64,000 bases of DNA from positions 1 through 64,000 of the forward strand of contig NZ_JAFBFG010000007.1 of NCBI RefSeq assembly GCF_016909155.1. The letters run 5' to 3'. The stretch comes from Chryseomicrobium aureum (GTDB lineage Bacteria > Bacillota > Bacilli > Bacillales_A > Planococcaceae). This document shows, one piece after another, positions 51,780 to 58,559 of this stretch. The translations under genes and the position numbers were made by a program. A model generated the notes under the pieces. That model did not search any database. It was not told where the DNA came from and saw nothing but the letters and a program-made list of their open reading frames with translations. How positions within the stretch are numbered: position 1 is the first letter of the stretch; every line of letters begins with the position of its first letter.

Positions 51780-53168
51780 TTAGTTCTGTTCGCTTTTACG
51801 GCGACGAGTCATGAATGCTGCTGCACCAAGTGATGCTGCTAGTAAAGATCCAAGTAGGAATCCTTGTGCACCCATACCTTCTTCTTCAGCCATTCCGCCC
51901 ATACCAGTACTTGGCATACCTTCTGGCATCTCCCCACCTTGGAAGTTTTCAGGGAATTGATCAACAATTGCGCCTGAGATAGCCGCTGATGGCATTAACA
52001 TGTGCGCATAAGCTTCACGAAGGTTTGAGTATGCTCCTTCGAAATCGCCCTCTACATATAGATCAAATGCTGCTAATAACTGATCTACGTGCTCAGTCAA
52101 ACCAGCTTCTAAATCTGCTGCTGGTAAACGGTCTTCAGTAGCCGCTGCTAGGAATGCTGCTTGCTCAACGATATACTCGTCAAGTTCTGCCATTGCCTGC
52201 TCTTGTCCAGCTTCATCCTCATTTGCTGTAGCAACCACGTAATCTACGAAGTAGCCAATGTGGCTGTTCCAGATCTCTTTAAATTGTGCTCCGCCTTCTT
52301 CACCATATACTGAAGCGACTGCTGCTGATAGGTCATCTGCGTTAGCAAGAAGTGCTGCTGCTGATGCATCATAGTCAGGGTCACCATCTACTCCATTTTG
52401 CATAGCCATTACTGCAAGTCCGGCATGCTCTGTGAAGATACGGTCTAGGTTAGCACGTAAATCCGCTGCTGGTGTTACAGCTACAGTATTATCAAAGTTC
52501 TCTGGGAATTGGTCAGTAATTGCTGAAGCCATACCAGATGCTACCATTACCATGTGGTTGATTGCTTCGCGCTCGCTATTGTAAGACGCTTCATAATCTC
52601 CAGCTACATAGCTATCGAACGCTGCGACTAATTGACCTACGTGTTCAGTCAACCCTGCTTCTAGATCTGCTGCTGGTAAACGTCCTTCAGTTGCTGCATC
52701 TAAGAATGCTGCTTGCTCGACAATGTATTCATCTAATTCAGCTACAGCTTGATCTTTTCCTGCTTGGTCATCTGCTGCAGTTGCATTTGCATAGTCTACG
52801 AAGTAGCCAATGTGTGAAGCCCAAATCTCTTTGAATTGTGCTCCTGCTTCTTCTCCATATACAGAAGAGACAGCTGCTGTTAAGTCATCTGTGTTCCCGT
52901 TTAATGCGCCAGCTAATGCTTCAAAATCTTCTGTTCCATCTGCACCTTTTTTCAATGTTTCCACTGCTAAGAATGCATGCTCAGTGAATAAGTGTGTTAG
53001 TGTCGAGCGAAGTTCTGATGCTGGTGAAGAAACTCCCATGTCATCTGAAACTGCTCCACCCATTGAAGAATGATCGCCGTGGTCATCTGCTAGTGCAATC
53101 GCCGGTGCCGCCATTGTCATTGCCAGTGTTGCCGCTAAAATTGCTTTTGATTTCATTTTGTAGTTCAT
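51780..53168 (-). CDS. secreted wall-anchored protein with two tandem helical domains
   Basis: A 462-aa protein. Signal peptide 1-27 (cut after ALA), a His-rich start DDHGDHSSMG, two homologous helical repeats (about 50-225 and 232-408), then MPSTGMGG, a Gly/Met/Glu linker, a hydrophobic stretch and TRRRKSEQN. The tail resembles an LPXTG sorting signal with Met in the first place. Repeat landmarks: LFTEHAFLAV / IFTEHAGLAV, SVYGEEAGAQFKEIW / SVYGEEGGAQFKEIW, RLPAADLEAGLTEHV in both. Conserved His and Glu in each repeat could bind metal. I recall related Bacillus proteins loosely labelled copper-amine-oxidase-like, with no proven function. It is preceded by the same promoter motif as the ECF sigma gene. 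Confidence 0.8.
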   Translation of the reverse strand: MNYKMKSKAILAATLAMTMAAPAIALADDHGDHSSMGGAVSDDMGVSSPASELRSTLTHLFTEHAFLAVETLKKGADGTEDFEALAGALNGNTDDLTAAVSSVYGEEAGAQFKEIWASHIGYFVDYANATAADDQAGKDQAVAELDEYIVEQAAFLDAATEGRLPAADLEAGLTEHVGQLVAAFDSYVAGDYEASYNSEREAINHMVMVASGMASAITDQFPENFDNTVAVTPAADLRANLDRIFTEHAGLAVMAMQNGVDGDPDYDASAAALLANADDLSAAVASVYGEEGGAQFKEIWNSHIGYFVDYVVATANEDEAGQEQAMAELDEYIVEQAAFLAAATEDRLPAADLEAGLTEHVDQLLAAFDLYVEGDFEGAYSNLREAYAHMLMPSAAISGAIVDQFPENFQGGEMPEGMPSTGMGGMAEEEGMGAQGFLLGSLLAASLGAAAFMTRRRKSEQN

Positions 53169-53210
53169 GTGAATCTCTCCTTTTTTTGGGGTTTTTATTT
53201 TACACCAAGC

Positions 53211-53237
53211 TAACGGAAGAGAAATTCGATTGGATCA
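53211..53237 (-). promoter_or_regulatory. ECF-type promoter of the surface-protein gene
   Basis: On the minus strand TGATCCAA (53237-53230), 14 bp, CGTTA (53215-53211). The identical motif and spacing lies upstream of the ECF sigma gene (54795-54821). Confidence 0.8.
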
Positions 53238-53333
53238 CTTTTTTTGAAAGTTTTTTTAAATTCTTTTGACCAACCTTCTCCAAACGTTGATACATAAGGG
53301 TTTCAACCTTCTACAAAATGTATAACAAAAAGA

Positions 53334-53362
53334 AAAAATCGCCCATTTTCATGAGCGATTCA
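53334..53362 (-). terminator. terminator of the sigma/anti-sigma operon
   Basis: AATCGCTCATG / AATGGGCGATT hairpin followed by six T's on the minus strand. Confidence 0.8.
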
Positions 53363-53367
53363 AGAAA

Positions 53368-54159
53368 TTAATTGGCATTTGGTGCTGAAATAGTTGAAGC
53401 CATCAATACATCACCAAGTGGTGTTTCACTATCTTTTGTTGGTTCATGAGATACAGCAATCTGATCCCATGTGAAATCTTTCCCAGCAGGAAGTGTATAC
53501 ACAACCGCTCCATCTGTTCCTGTGGATGTAAATGTTCCTGCACGATCTGGACCATCCTCATCAATTAACCAAACTTGATAGACTTCTTCATCTGTTAGTT
53601 CTGGCAATGAAGATGCTTGGACGACCACTCGAATCTCATCGCCATTTCGGACAATAGATGCGGTTCCTGTTGAGTCACCTTCAAGAGGTTGCAAATTCAC
53701 AAGTGCAATCAATTGATCGACTGTTTCACTTTGCGACACTAATGTTTGTTGTTGATCACTTACGATCCATCCTAGATAAGCGTTTCCTACTAATGAGAGG
53801 ACAAGCGCTGCTGCAAGTAGTGGTAGCCATTTTGGTGTACCTCTTCTCTTACTAGAGGTATGTGTTACAGGTGTTGGCTGTGTAGTTTCTTTAGGTGCTG
53901 GTCGGAATGGGACAACGGGATCCGCTTGCGCTGGTGGGGTCTCTTCAAAGATTGACCCAAGTACGCGTTCTTTCATTCCCACTGGGGGTTCCGTGAATTC
54001 CGACACGTACGGTAAATCTTCTGATAACGCCTGCCACTCAGCAAGCTCTTGTTGACACTCGGCGCATGTTGCCAAATGCTGTTCAAACGCTTCCTTCTCT
54101 TCCGTTGTCAGTTGTTCGTTGAAATAATCAATTGTTAAATCACACATCACTCGTTCCAT
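53368..54159 (-). CDS. anti-sigma factor, zinc-finger plus RskA-type domain
   Basis: A 263-aa single-pass membrane protein. The cytosolic N-terminus has the ZAS motif His28-x3-Cys32-x2-Cys35 (EQHLATCAECQQ) with Cys6 ahead. A Pro-rich linker, one helix (about 112-134) and an extracytoplasmic RskA/anti-sigma-K-like domain follow (VYQVWLIDEDGPDRAGTF and DQIAVSHEPTKDSETPLGDVL). It should hold the ECF sigma factor inactive. The ATG at 54159 follows GGGGGG and overlaps the sigma gene by 20 bases. Confidence 0.9.
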   Translation of the reverse strand: MERVMCDLTIDYFNEQLTTEEKEAFEQHLATCAECQQELAEWQALSEDLPYVSEFTEPPVGMKERVLGSIFEETPPAQADPVVPFRPAPKETTQPTPVTHTSSKRRGTPKWLPLLAAALVLSLVGNAYLGWIVSDQQQTLVSQSETVDQLIALVNLQPLEGDSTGTASIVRNGDEIRVVVQASSLPELTDEEVYQVWLIDEDGPDRAGTFTSTGTDGAVVYTLPAGKDFTWDQIAVSHEPTKDSETPLGDVLMASTISAPNAN

Positions 54160-54724
54160 CTGCAAGTTCCCCCCTTTCCGGTTCTAATCGTTTTCTGAGA
54201 TGTTGTAAGGCTAATCGTATCCTTCCTTTGACCGTCCCTAAAGGAATATTTAAATCTTTTGAGATACGGTCTTGCGAGTAGCCATGAAAATAAAACAGCT
54301 CAACAATTTTTCTTTGATCTTCTTTCAAATAAGACAATGCCTTGCGAATACGATCACTTTTCTCTTGCCACTCGACCGCTTGCTCGGGGGCATCATGCAT
54401 TGTATCCGTGACACGTTCAGCATCTTTATCTAGTAATCCGACTTCTTGTTGTTTAGCAGACTTTCGAATCACGTCCAAACAACGGTTGCGTGTCATCGTG
54501 AGCAACCATGAAGAAAACTTGCCGCGGCTAGCATCAAATGGTGCGTGATCACGCCAGAGCTTTGTGAATACGTCTTGCACGATGTCTTCTGCTCGTTGTT
54601 GATCTTGCATCATACGGTAAGCAAATGAATAGACCAGTCGTTCATATTTATTATAAAGCTCTTCTAGCGCATGTTGATCCTTGGCTAAAATTTGCTCGTA
54701 CAACTCTTCATCCGAAAAAGACAC
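54140..54724 (-). CDS. ECF RNA polymerase sigma factor (SigK-like)
   Basis: A 194-aa group 4 sigma factor with region 2 (ERLVYSFAYRMMQDQQRAEDIVQDVFTKLWR; core DIVQDVFTKLW) and region 4 (GYSQDRISKDLNIPLGTVKGRI). The GTG at 54724 behind GGGGAGGG is the start. A longer frame would begin upstream of the promoter found at 54795-54821, so it is excluded. The partner is the RskA-type anti-sigma factor just downstream. The promoter motif shared with the surface-protein gene indicates autoregulation. Confidence 0.92.
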   Translation of the reverse strand: MSFSDEELYEQILAKDQHALEELYNKYERLVYSFAYRMMQDQQRAEDIVQDVFTKLWRDHAPFDASRGKFSSWLLTMTRNRCLDVIRKSAKQQEVGLLDKDAERVTDTMHDAPEQAVEWQEKSDRIRKALSYLKEDQRKIVELFYFHGYSQDRISKDLNIPLGTVKGRIRLALQHLRKRLEPERGELADGTSDV

Positions 54725-54794
54725 GTAGTTCCCTCCCCTACTTCCAGTTCCTCTTATCATAACGGAAAGTAGCAAAGTATTACTATTAATAAGA

Positions 54795-54821
54795 TAACGC
54801 AGAAACTCTGCATTTGGATCA
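54795..54821 (-). promoter_or_regulatory. ECF-type autoregulatory promoter of the sigma gene
   Basis: TGATCCAA (54821-54814), 14 bp, CGTTA (54799-54795) on the minus strand. The start point would be about 60 bases before the GTG start. Confidence 0.8.
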
Positions 54822-54887
54822 CTTTTCCTAGAACTAGGTGACACGAATCATTTTAGGGTATGATGAAAAGAAAAAAGAGGTGGTCCA

Positions 54888-55496
54888 ATGATATTTTTTG
54901 TAGTGTGGATTATACTCGTTGGCTATGCTGTTTTTCTAGCACCTGGGCAAGGCAACAGCAGTGATCCCGTGTTAACAGAAGTATTTGCAGGAAATTGGGC
55001 GGCGATTGATCCCCTCGTGTTAACTGTATTTAATTCGTTAGGGATTTTCCCACTCATCTTTCTCACAGTACTACTTCGCAACGATACGAAACGTTGGCCG
55101 GCTTGGCCGTTCTCGCTCGTTTCATTCGGCCTTGGTGCGTTTTCACTACTCTTGTATTTTGCTTTCGGAAATCGACCACCGGAACGAAAAATCCGAACGC
55201 CTAAATGGTTGCTTCGTATTTTACGCTCAAAAACATGGCTACTATTCTTGATTGTGATTACAGTCGCCAATTTGATTTCCTTACAAAACGGCATTTCACT
55301 AGATGCTTATATGGAAACTTTCCAACAGTCGCATCTTGTATCGGTCATGACAGTAGATTGGTTCGTCCTTTGGGGCCTATCCATTTATGCCGTGTATCAC
55401 TTTTATCCAGAAGCTCGCGCAAAGGCATTGGCCTTCATACCAATTGCCGGCCCAGCACTGGTGTTGCTAATTAATTCGAATCGTATCGACGTTTAA
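54888..55496 (+). CDS. multi-pass membrane protein of unknown function
   Basis: A 202-aa protein with about five helices (near 2-20, 45-65, 73-93, 115-132, 150-170 and a weak one near 180-198) and a charged cytosolic stretch NRPPERKIRTPKWLLRILRSK. I do not recognise the family; the size and pattern resemble uncharacterised membrane proteins of the DUF2834 kind. AGAGGTGG precedes the ATG. It diverges from the ECF sigma gene. Confidence 0.7.
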   Translation: MIFFVVWIILVGYAVFLAPGQGNSSDPVLTEVFAGNWAAIDPLVLTVFNSLGIFPLIFLTVLLRNDTKRWPAWPFSLVSFGLGAFSLLLYFAFGNRPPERKIRTPKWLLRILRSKTWLLFLIVITVANLISLQNGISLDAYMETFQQSHLVSVMTVDWFVLWGLSIYAVYHFYPEARAKALAFIPIAGPALVLLINSNRIDV

Positions 55497-55550
55497 ATTT
55501 TTTCATGGCGGGGTATTTCATAGTAAACACCTAAACAAGGAGGTCTATTT

Positions 55551-55715
55551 ATGGATAACAACCGTCATGAAGAAAAGCACGTTGAGGTTCGACGTGAAGA
55601 AAAGACAGACAGCGGTCTAGTCGGTGCTACATTTATCAAATATGCAGCGTACATCATTATTTTCTTTGGTATTCTTTGGTTCTTGATTTCATACGTATTC
55701 CCGATGTTCAGCTAG
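55551..55715 (+). CDS. 54-residue single-pass membrane protein
   Basis: ATG 55551 lies 8 bases behind AAGGAGG and the frame ends at TAG 55713-55715. The product starts MDNNRHEEKHVEVRREEKTD, a highly charged tail, followed by one helix (YAAYIIIFFGILWFLISYVF). The very strong ribosome site and the clean charge/hydrophobic split make it a real gene. It follows the membrane protein gene by 55 bases and shares its terminator. Confidence 0.75.
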   Translation: MDNNRHEEKHVEVRREEKTDSGLVGATFIKYAAYIIIFFGILWFLISYVFPMFS

Positions 55716-55717
55716 CA

Positions 55718-55755
55718 GTGAAGCCGAGTTTACAACGACTCGGCTTCTTTTTGTT
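55718..55755 (+). terminator. terminator of the small membrane protein gene
   Basis: GAAGCCGAGT / ACTCGGCTTC hairpin followed by TTTTTG. It overlaps the last codons of the convergent MATE gene. Confidence 0.85.
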
Positions 55756-57106
55756 TTTCTGGCACTTTAACGAGCGCATATCTTTTCCATGCTTTGCTCT
55801 TCCATCTAAACAACATGATCAATCCACGCGTCCATTCATCAATTGCAATCGCAGCCCACACACCCACTAGTCCCCATTCCAAAGTAAAAACGAAGAAATA
55901 ACCGAGCGGTAGACTGATACCGATCATTGAAATAGCTCCCATTATTACAGGGAAGCGTGCATCTCCTGCAGCGCGTAACGAGTTAATGATGACTATATTC
56001 AAGGTTCTTCCCGTTTCGAGTGCAAGACCTAACACTAGCACTTGTGCGGCAAGACGAATGACTTCAGGATTGTCCGTGAAAATCCCTACAATCGACTCTC
56101 GGAAGATGACCACTATGGATACGGCCACAATAGTAAATGTCATCGCGTATTGCACACTCTTCCAAAGTTGACTGTACGCCTCTTCAGAACGCCCAGCCCC
56201 TACAAACCGTCCAACAATAATGGCAGTCCCCATTCCAATAGCTATCGCGAACAAGTACGTGAACATCGAAATGTTGTGCGCATATTGCCTCGCCGCAAGT
56301 GACTCTGCACCAAGGTACGTAATATAGAAGAGAAATACGATTTGCGCAGCTTGGTACAAAATTTGTTCAAACGCAGCGGGCAGTCCAATACGAAGAATTT
56401 TTCCAATATAGTCTTTTGACCACTGGAAATAGTCTCGCCACATAACGCGAACATCCATCACTTTATAAAATAACCAGAAGAACACGAGCATCGCCAAGAA
56501 ACGACTTCCAATTGAAGAAATCGCTGCCCCTTCAACGCCGAGTTCAGGAAAACCAAATTTCCCAAAAATCAAAACATAGTTCCCGATAACGTGAATGATG
56601 TTCATTCCAAGCGACACATACATCGTCTGTTTCGTCCATCCATGAACACGAATGACGGCCGACAAGGAGTTAATAATGGCTTGTAAGAAGATGGCTCCAC
56701 CAACAATCGATAGATAACTCACTGCGTAGTCCAGGACATCTCCTTGCAGGTTCATCGCAACCATCATCGATTTGGCAAAAATCAAATAGACGATGCTGAG
56801 AATAATTCCGATCACAAGATTGAGTGTGATGGAGAGTGCTGCAACTTTGGAAGCTTCTTTAAAAAGCTTTGATCCAAGGTACTGCGCAACGACGATTGAA
56901 GCTCCTGCTGCCACTACTTCTAGTAGCAATATCGCTATATGAATATACTGATTAGCCGCTCCTACTCCAGAAACTGCGTCGTCTGAAAGGGAGCTGAGCA
57001 TAAAGGTATCCACTATACCCATCAACATGAATAAAAAGACTTCTAAAAAAATCGGCCATGTTAAATGAAAGAGGTTTAAGTCACCGGTTTGTTTTGTTTT
57101 TTTCAT
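55730..57106 (-). CDS. MATE-family multidrug/Na+ efflux protein
   Basis: A 458-aa transporter with twelve helices in two similar halves; MatE hallmarks are LTWPIFLEVFLFMLMGIVDTFMLS at the start and RFVGAGRSEEAY in the second half. The exported drug or metabolite is unknown. The ATG at 57106 follows GAAGGAACG; 13 in-frame codons upstream lack a site. Confidence 0.9.
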   Translation of the reverse strand: MKKTKQTGDLNLFHLTWPIFLEVFLFMLMGIVDTFMLSSLSDDAVSGVGAANQYIHIAILLLEVVAAGASIVVAQYLGSKLFKEASKVAALSITLNLVIGIILSIVYLIFAKSMMVAMNLQGDVLDYAVSYLSIVGGAIFLQAIINSLSAVIRVHGWTKQTMYVSLGMNIIHVIGNYVLIFGKFGFPELGVEGAAISSIGSRFLAMLVFFWLFYKVMDVRVMWRDYFQWSKDYIGKILRIGLPAAFEQILYQAAQIVFLFYITYLGAESLAARQYAHNISMFTYLFAIAIGMGTAIIVGRFVGAGRSEEAYSQLWKSVQYAMTFTIVAVSIVVIFRESIVGIFTDNPEVIRLAAQVLVLGLALETGRTLNIVIINSLRAAGDARFPVIMGAISMIGISLPLGYFFVFTLEWGLVGVWAAIAIDEWTRGLIMLFRWKSKAWKRYALVKVPEKQKEAESL

Positions 57107-57339
57107 TGTGCGTTCCTTCTTCCTCGCTAAACATTTACTTAGCATAGCAAAATCTCCGGAAAAAGAAAGGGCAATATTTTACTATTAGATGTGGAGCCGA
57201 CTGTTCAGAAATAGTGCGAGATGACAGCGTGGACTGTGAAGTGTTCTATGCTTCATAGACCGCGATGGCATCTTGCGGGATTTCTAGGAGGCGCAACTCG
57301 ATTACGGTTAGATGTATGTGGCGATCAGAAGTTTTGGAC

Positions 57340-57470
57340 TGAGCGAGCGTTCATCTACCGAAAGTATGATTTATTCTACTCAAATCGACTTTTTTTCTAC
57401 CGAAACTGAAATTTATTCTACCCAAACCACTTTTTATTCTACCGAAGTCATACTATGGAAACCATTTCAG
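57340..57470 (+). repeat. 21-bp-period array, type B
   Basis: TTCTAC begins at 57374, 57395, 57416 and 57437, exactly 21 bp apart, and ends in GAAGTCATACTATGGAAACC, a variant of the shared end box. GGACTGAGCGAGCGTTCATC before it matches GCGCTGAGCGGGCGTTCATC of the 341-bp repeats. The stretch 57180-57340 carries GATGTGGAGCCGACTG, similar to the same repeats, and 57471-57490 is a C-rich run. No gene in this 400-bp gap. Confidence 0.88.
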
Positions 57471-57502
57471 CCCCCTCCCCCTCCCCTCCCTAACCAGCAC
57501 TA

Positions 57503-57535
57503 AAAAACCACGAGCGCAAAGCCCGTGGTTTCGAA
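57503..57535 (-). terminator. terminator of the LysM-3D gene
   Basis: AACCACGGGC / GCTCGTGGTT hairpin followed by T's on the minus strand. Confidence 0.85.
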
Positions 57536-57537
57536 AA

Positions 57538-58326
57538 TTAATCTAAGATTTTAATTGTAACTGTTTGACGTCCCCAGTTTAGAGCGCCTTGCTGATCTGG
57601 AATGAAGACATCGATTTTGTTACCTTTGATTGCGCCACCAGTATCTCCGGCAATCGCTTCTCCATATCCTTCAACCCATACTTTTGAACCTAATGGGATA
57701 ACAGATGGATCAACCGCGATTACTTTTTGATTTGGGTTCGCACGTAAGTCGATACCTGTTGCTGTTGTACCTGAACATCCTTCACAGTAAGCTGTGTAAG
57801 CTGTTGCTTCAACCGTCATCGTTTGAGCGGCTTCTACTGGAGCAGACTCAACAGGTTGAGACTCTTGTGGTGCTGCCGCTTGCTCAGTTTGTTCAACTGG
57901 CTCAGACTTTGCTTCTTCTACTGGAGCTTGCGCTGCTGGAGCCTGAGCGGCAGGTGCTGCTATATAGTCATTCCCTTCCACAACTAACACTTGGTCTGGG
58001 AAGATTAAGTCTGAAGTTAAGCCGTTCCATCCTTTAAGGTCGGCCACTGAGATATCATACTGCTGTGCGATTTGGTAGAGCGTGTCGCCGCTAACCACTT
58101 TGTATGTTTCAAGTTCTCCGACTTGTAGTTCTTGATTTGGGAAAATCAAAGTAGAATCTAAGTTGTTCCATTCTTTGATGTCTCCTACAGATACTTCATT
58201 TTGCTGTGCAATGGACCATAATGTGTCCCCGCTTTTAACTGTATATGATTGTTCGGTTGCAGACGCACCGGCTGCGCCAATAAATAATCCTGAAATAGCG
58301 GTTAGTGCAACGATTTGTTTTTTCAT
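57538..58326 (-). CDS. secreted LysM and 3D-domain cell-wall protein (YocH-like)
   Basis: A 262-aa exported protein: signal peptide 1-23 (cut near ASA), LysM 1 (about 27-70, YTVKSGDTLWSIAQQ), LysM 2 (about 73-116, YKVVSGDTLYQIAQQ), an Ala/Pro/Glu linker, and a C-terminal 3D domain of the lytic-transglycosylase MltA/YabE type. The latter has ATAYTAYCEGCSG, AVDPSVIPLGSKVWVEGYG and the three-aspartate motif AGDTGGAIKGNKIDVF. It is a likely peptidoglycan hydrolase of the YocH group, which WalR controls in Bacillus; a WalR-like box lies upstream. Confidence 0.92.
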   Translation of the reverse strand: MKKQIVALTAISGLFIGAAGASATEQSYTVKSGDTLWSIAQQNEVSVGDIKEWNNLDSTLIFPNQELQVGELETYKVVSGDTLYQIAQQYDISVADLKGWNGLTSDLIFPDQVLVVEGNDYIAAPAAQAPAAQAPVEEAKSEPVEQTEQAAAPQESQPVESAPVEAAQTMTVEATAYTAYCEGCSGTTATGIDLRANPNQKVIAVDPSVIPLGSKVWVEGYGEAIAGDTGGAIKGNKIDVFIPDQQGALNWGRQTVTIKILD

Positions 58327-58460
58327 AAGTTAAAATTCCTCCTTTTCACTAACGACCCCTATCGTACCACCTCCACATTGCAGAACAATGACAGGAAAGT
58401 ACCACGGGGCTATCAATTACACGTCAGCGAAATCTCAAACATAACAACCACACCACAACT

Positions 58461-58477
58461 ATGACAAACACATAACA
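58461..58477 (-). promoter_or_regulatory. candidate WalR box upstream of the LysM-3D gene
   Basis: TGTTATGTGTTTGTCAT on the minus strand fits TGTWAH-N5-TGTWAH with one mismatch. It is 135 bases before the start codon. yocH is a known WalR target, so the context supports it, but a single mismatched site is weak. Confidence 0.35.
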
Positions 58478-58504
58478 GACATGACCCCTCACTAACAATA
58501 CGCA

Positions 58505-58549
58505 AAAAAACAGCCAGTTGAAGGGTTATCCCTTGCAACTAGCTGTTTT
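58505..58549 (-). terminator. terminator of the ATP-grasp/alpha-E operon
   Basis: AAAACAGCTAGTTGCAAGGG / CCCTTCAACTGGCTGTTTT hairpin with T-run on the minus strand. Confidence 0.85.
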
Positions 58550-58559
58550 CCATCATTTC

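Noticed and set aside
54725-54844. Longer N-terminus for the ECF sigma factor
   Set aside because: It would start upstream of the TGATCCAA-N14-CGTTA promoter; GTG 54724 has GGGGAGGG.
57346-57503. Small protein encoded by the type B array
   Set aside because: One frame is open here and gives a heptapeptide pattern, but there is no ribosome site and the corresponding frame is interrupted in the other copies.
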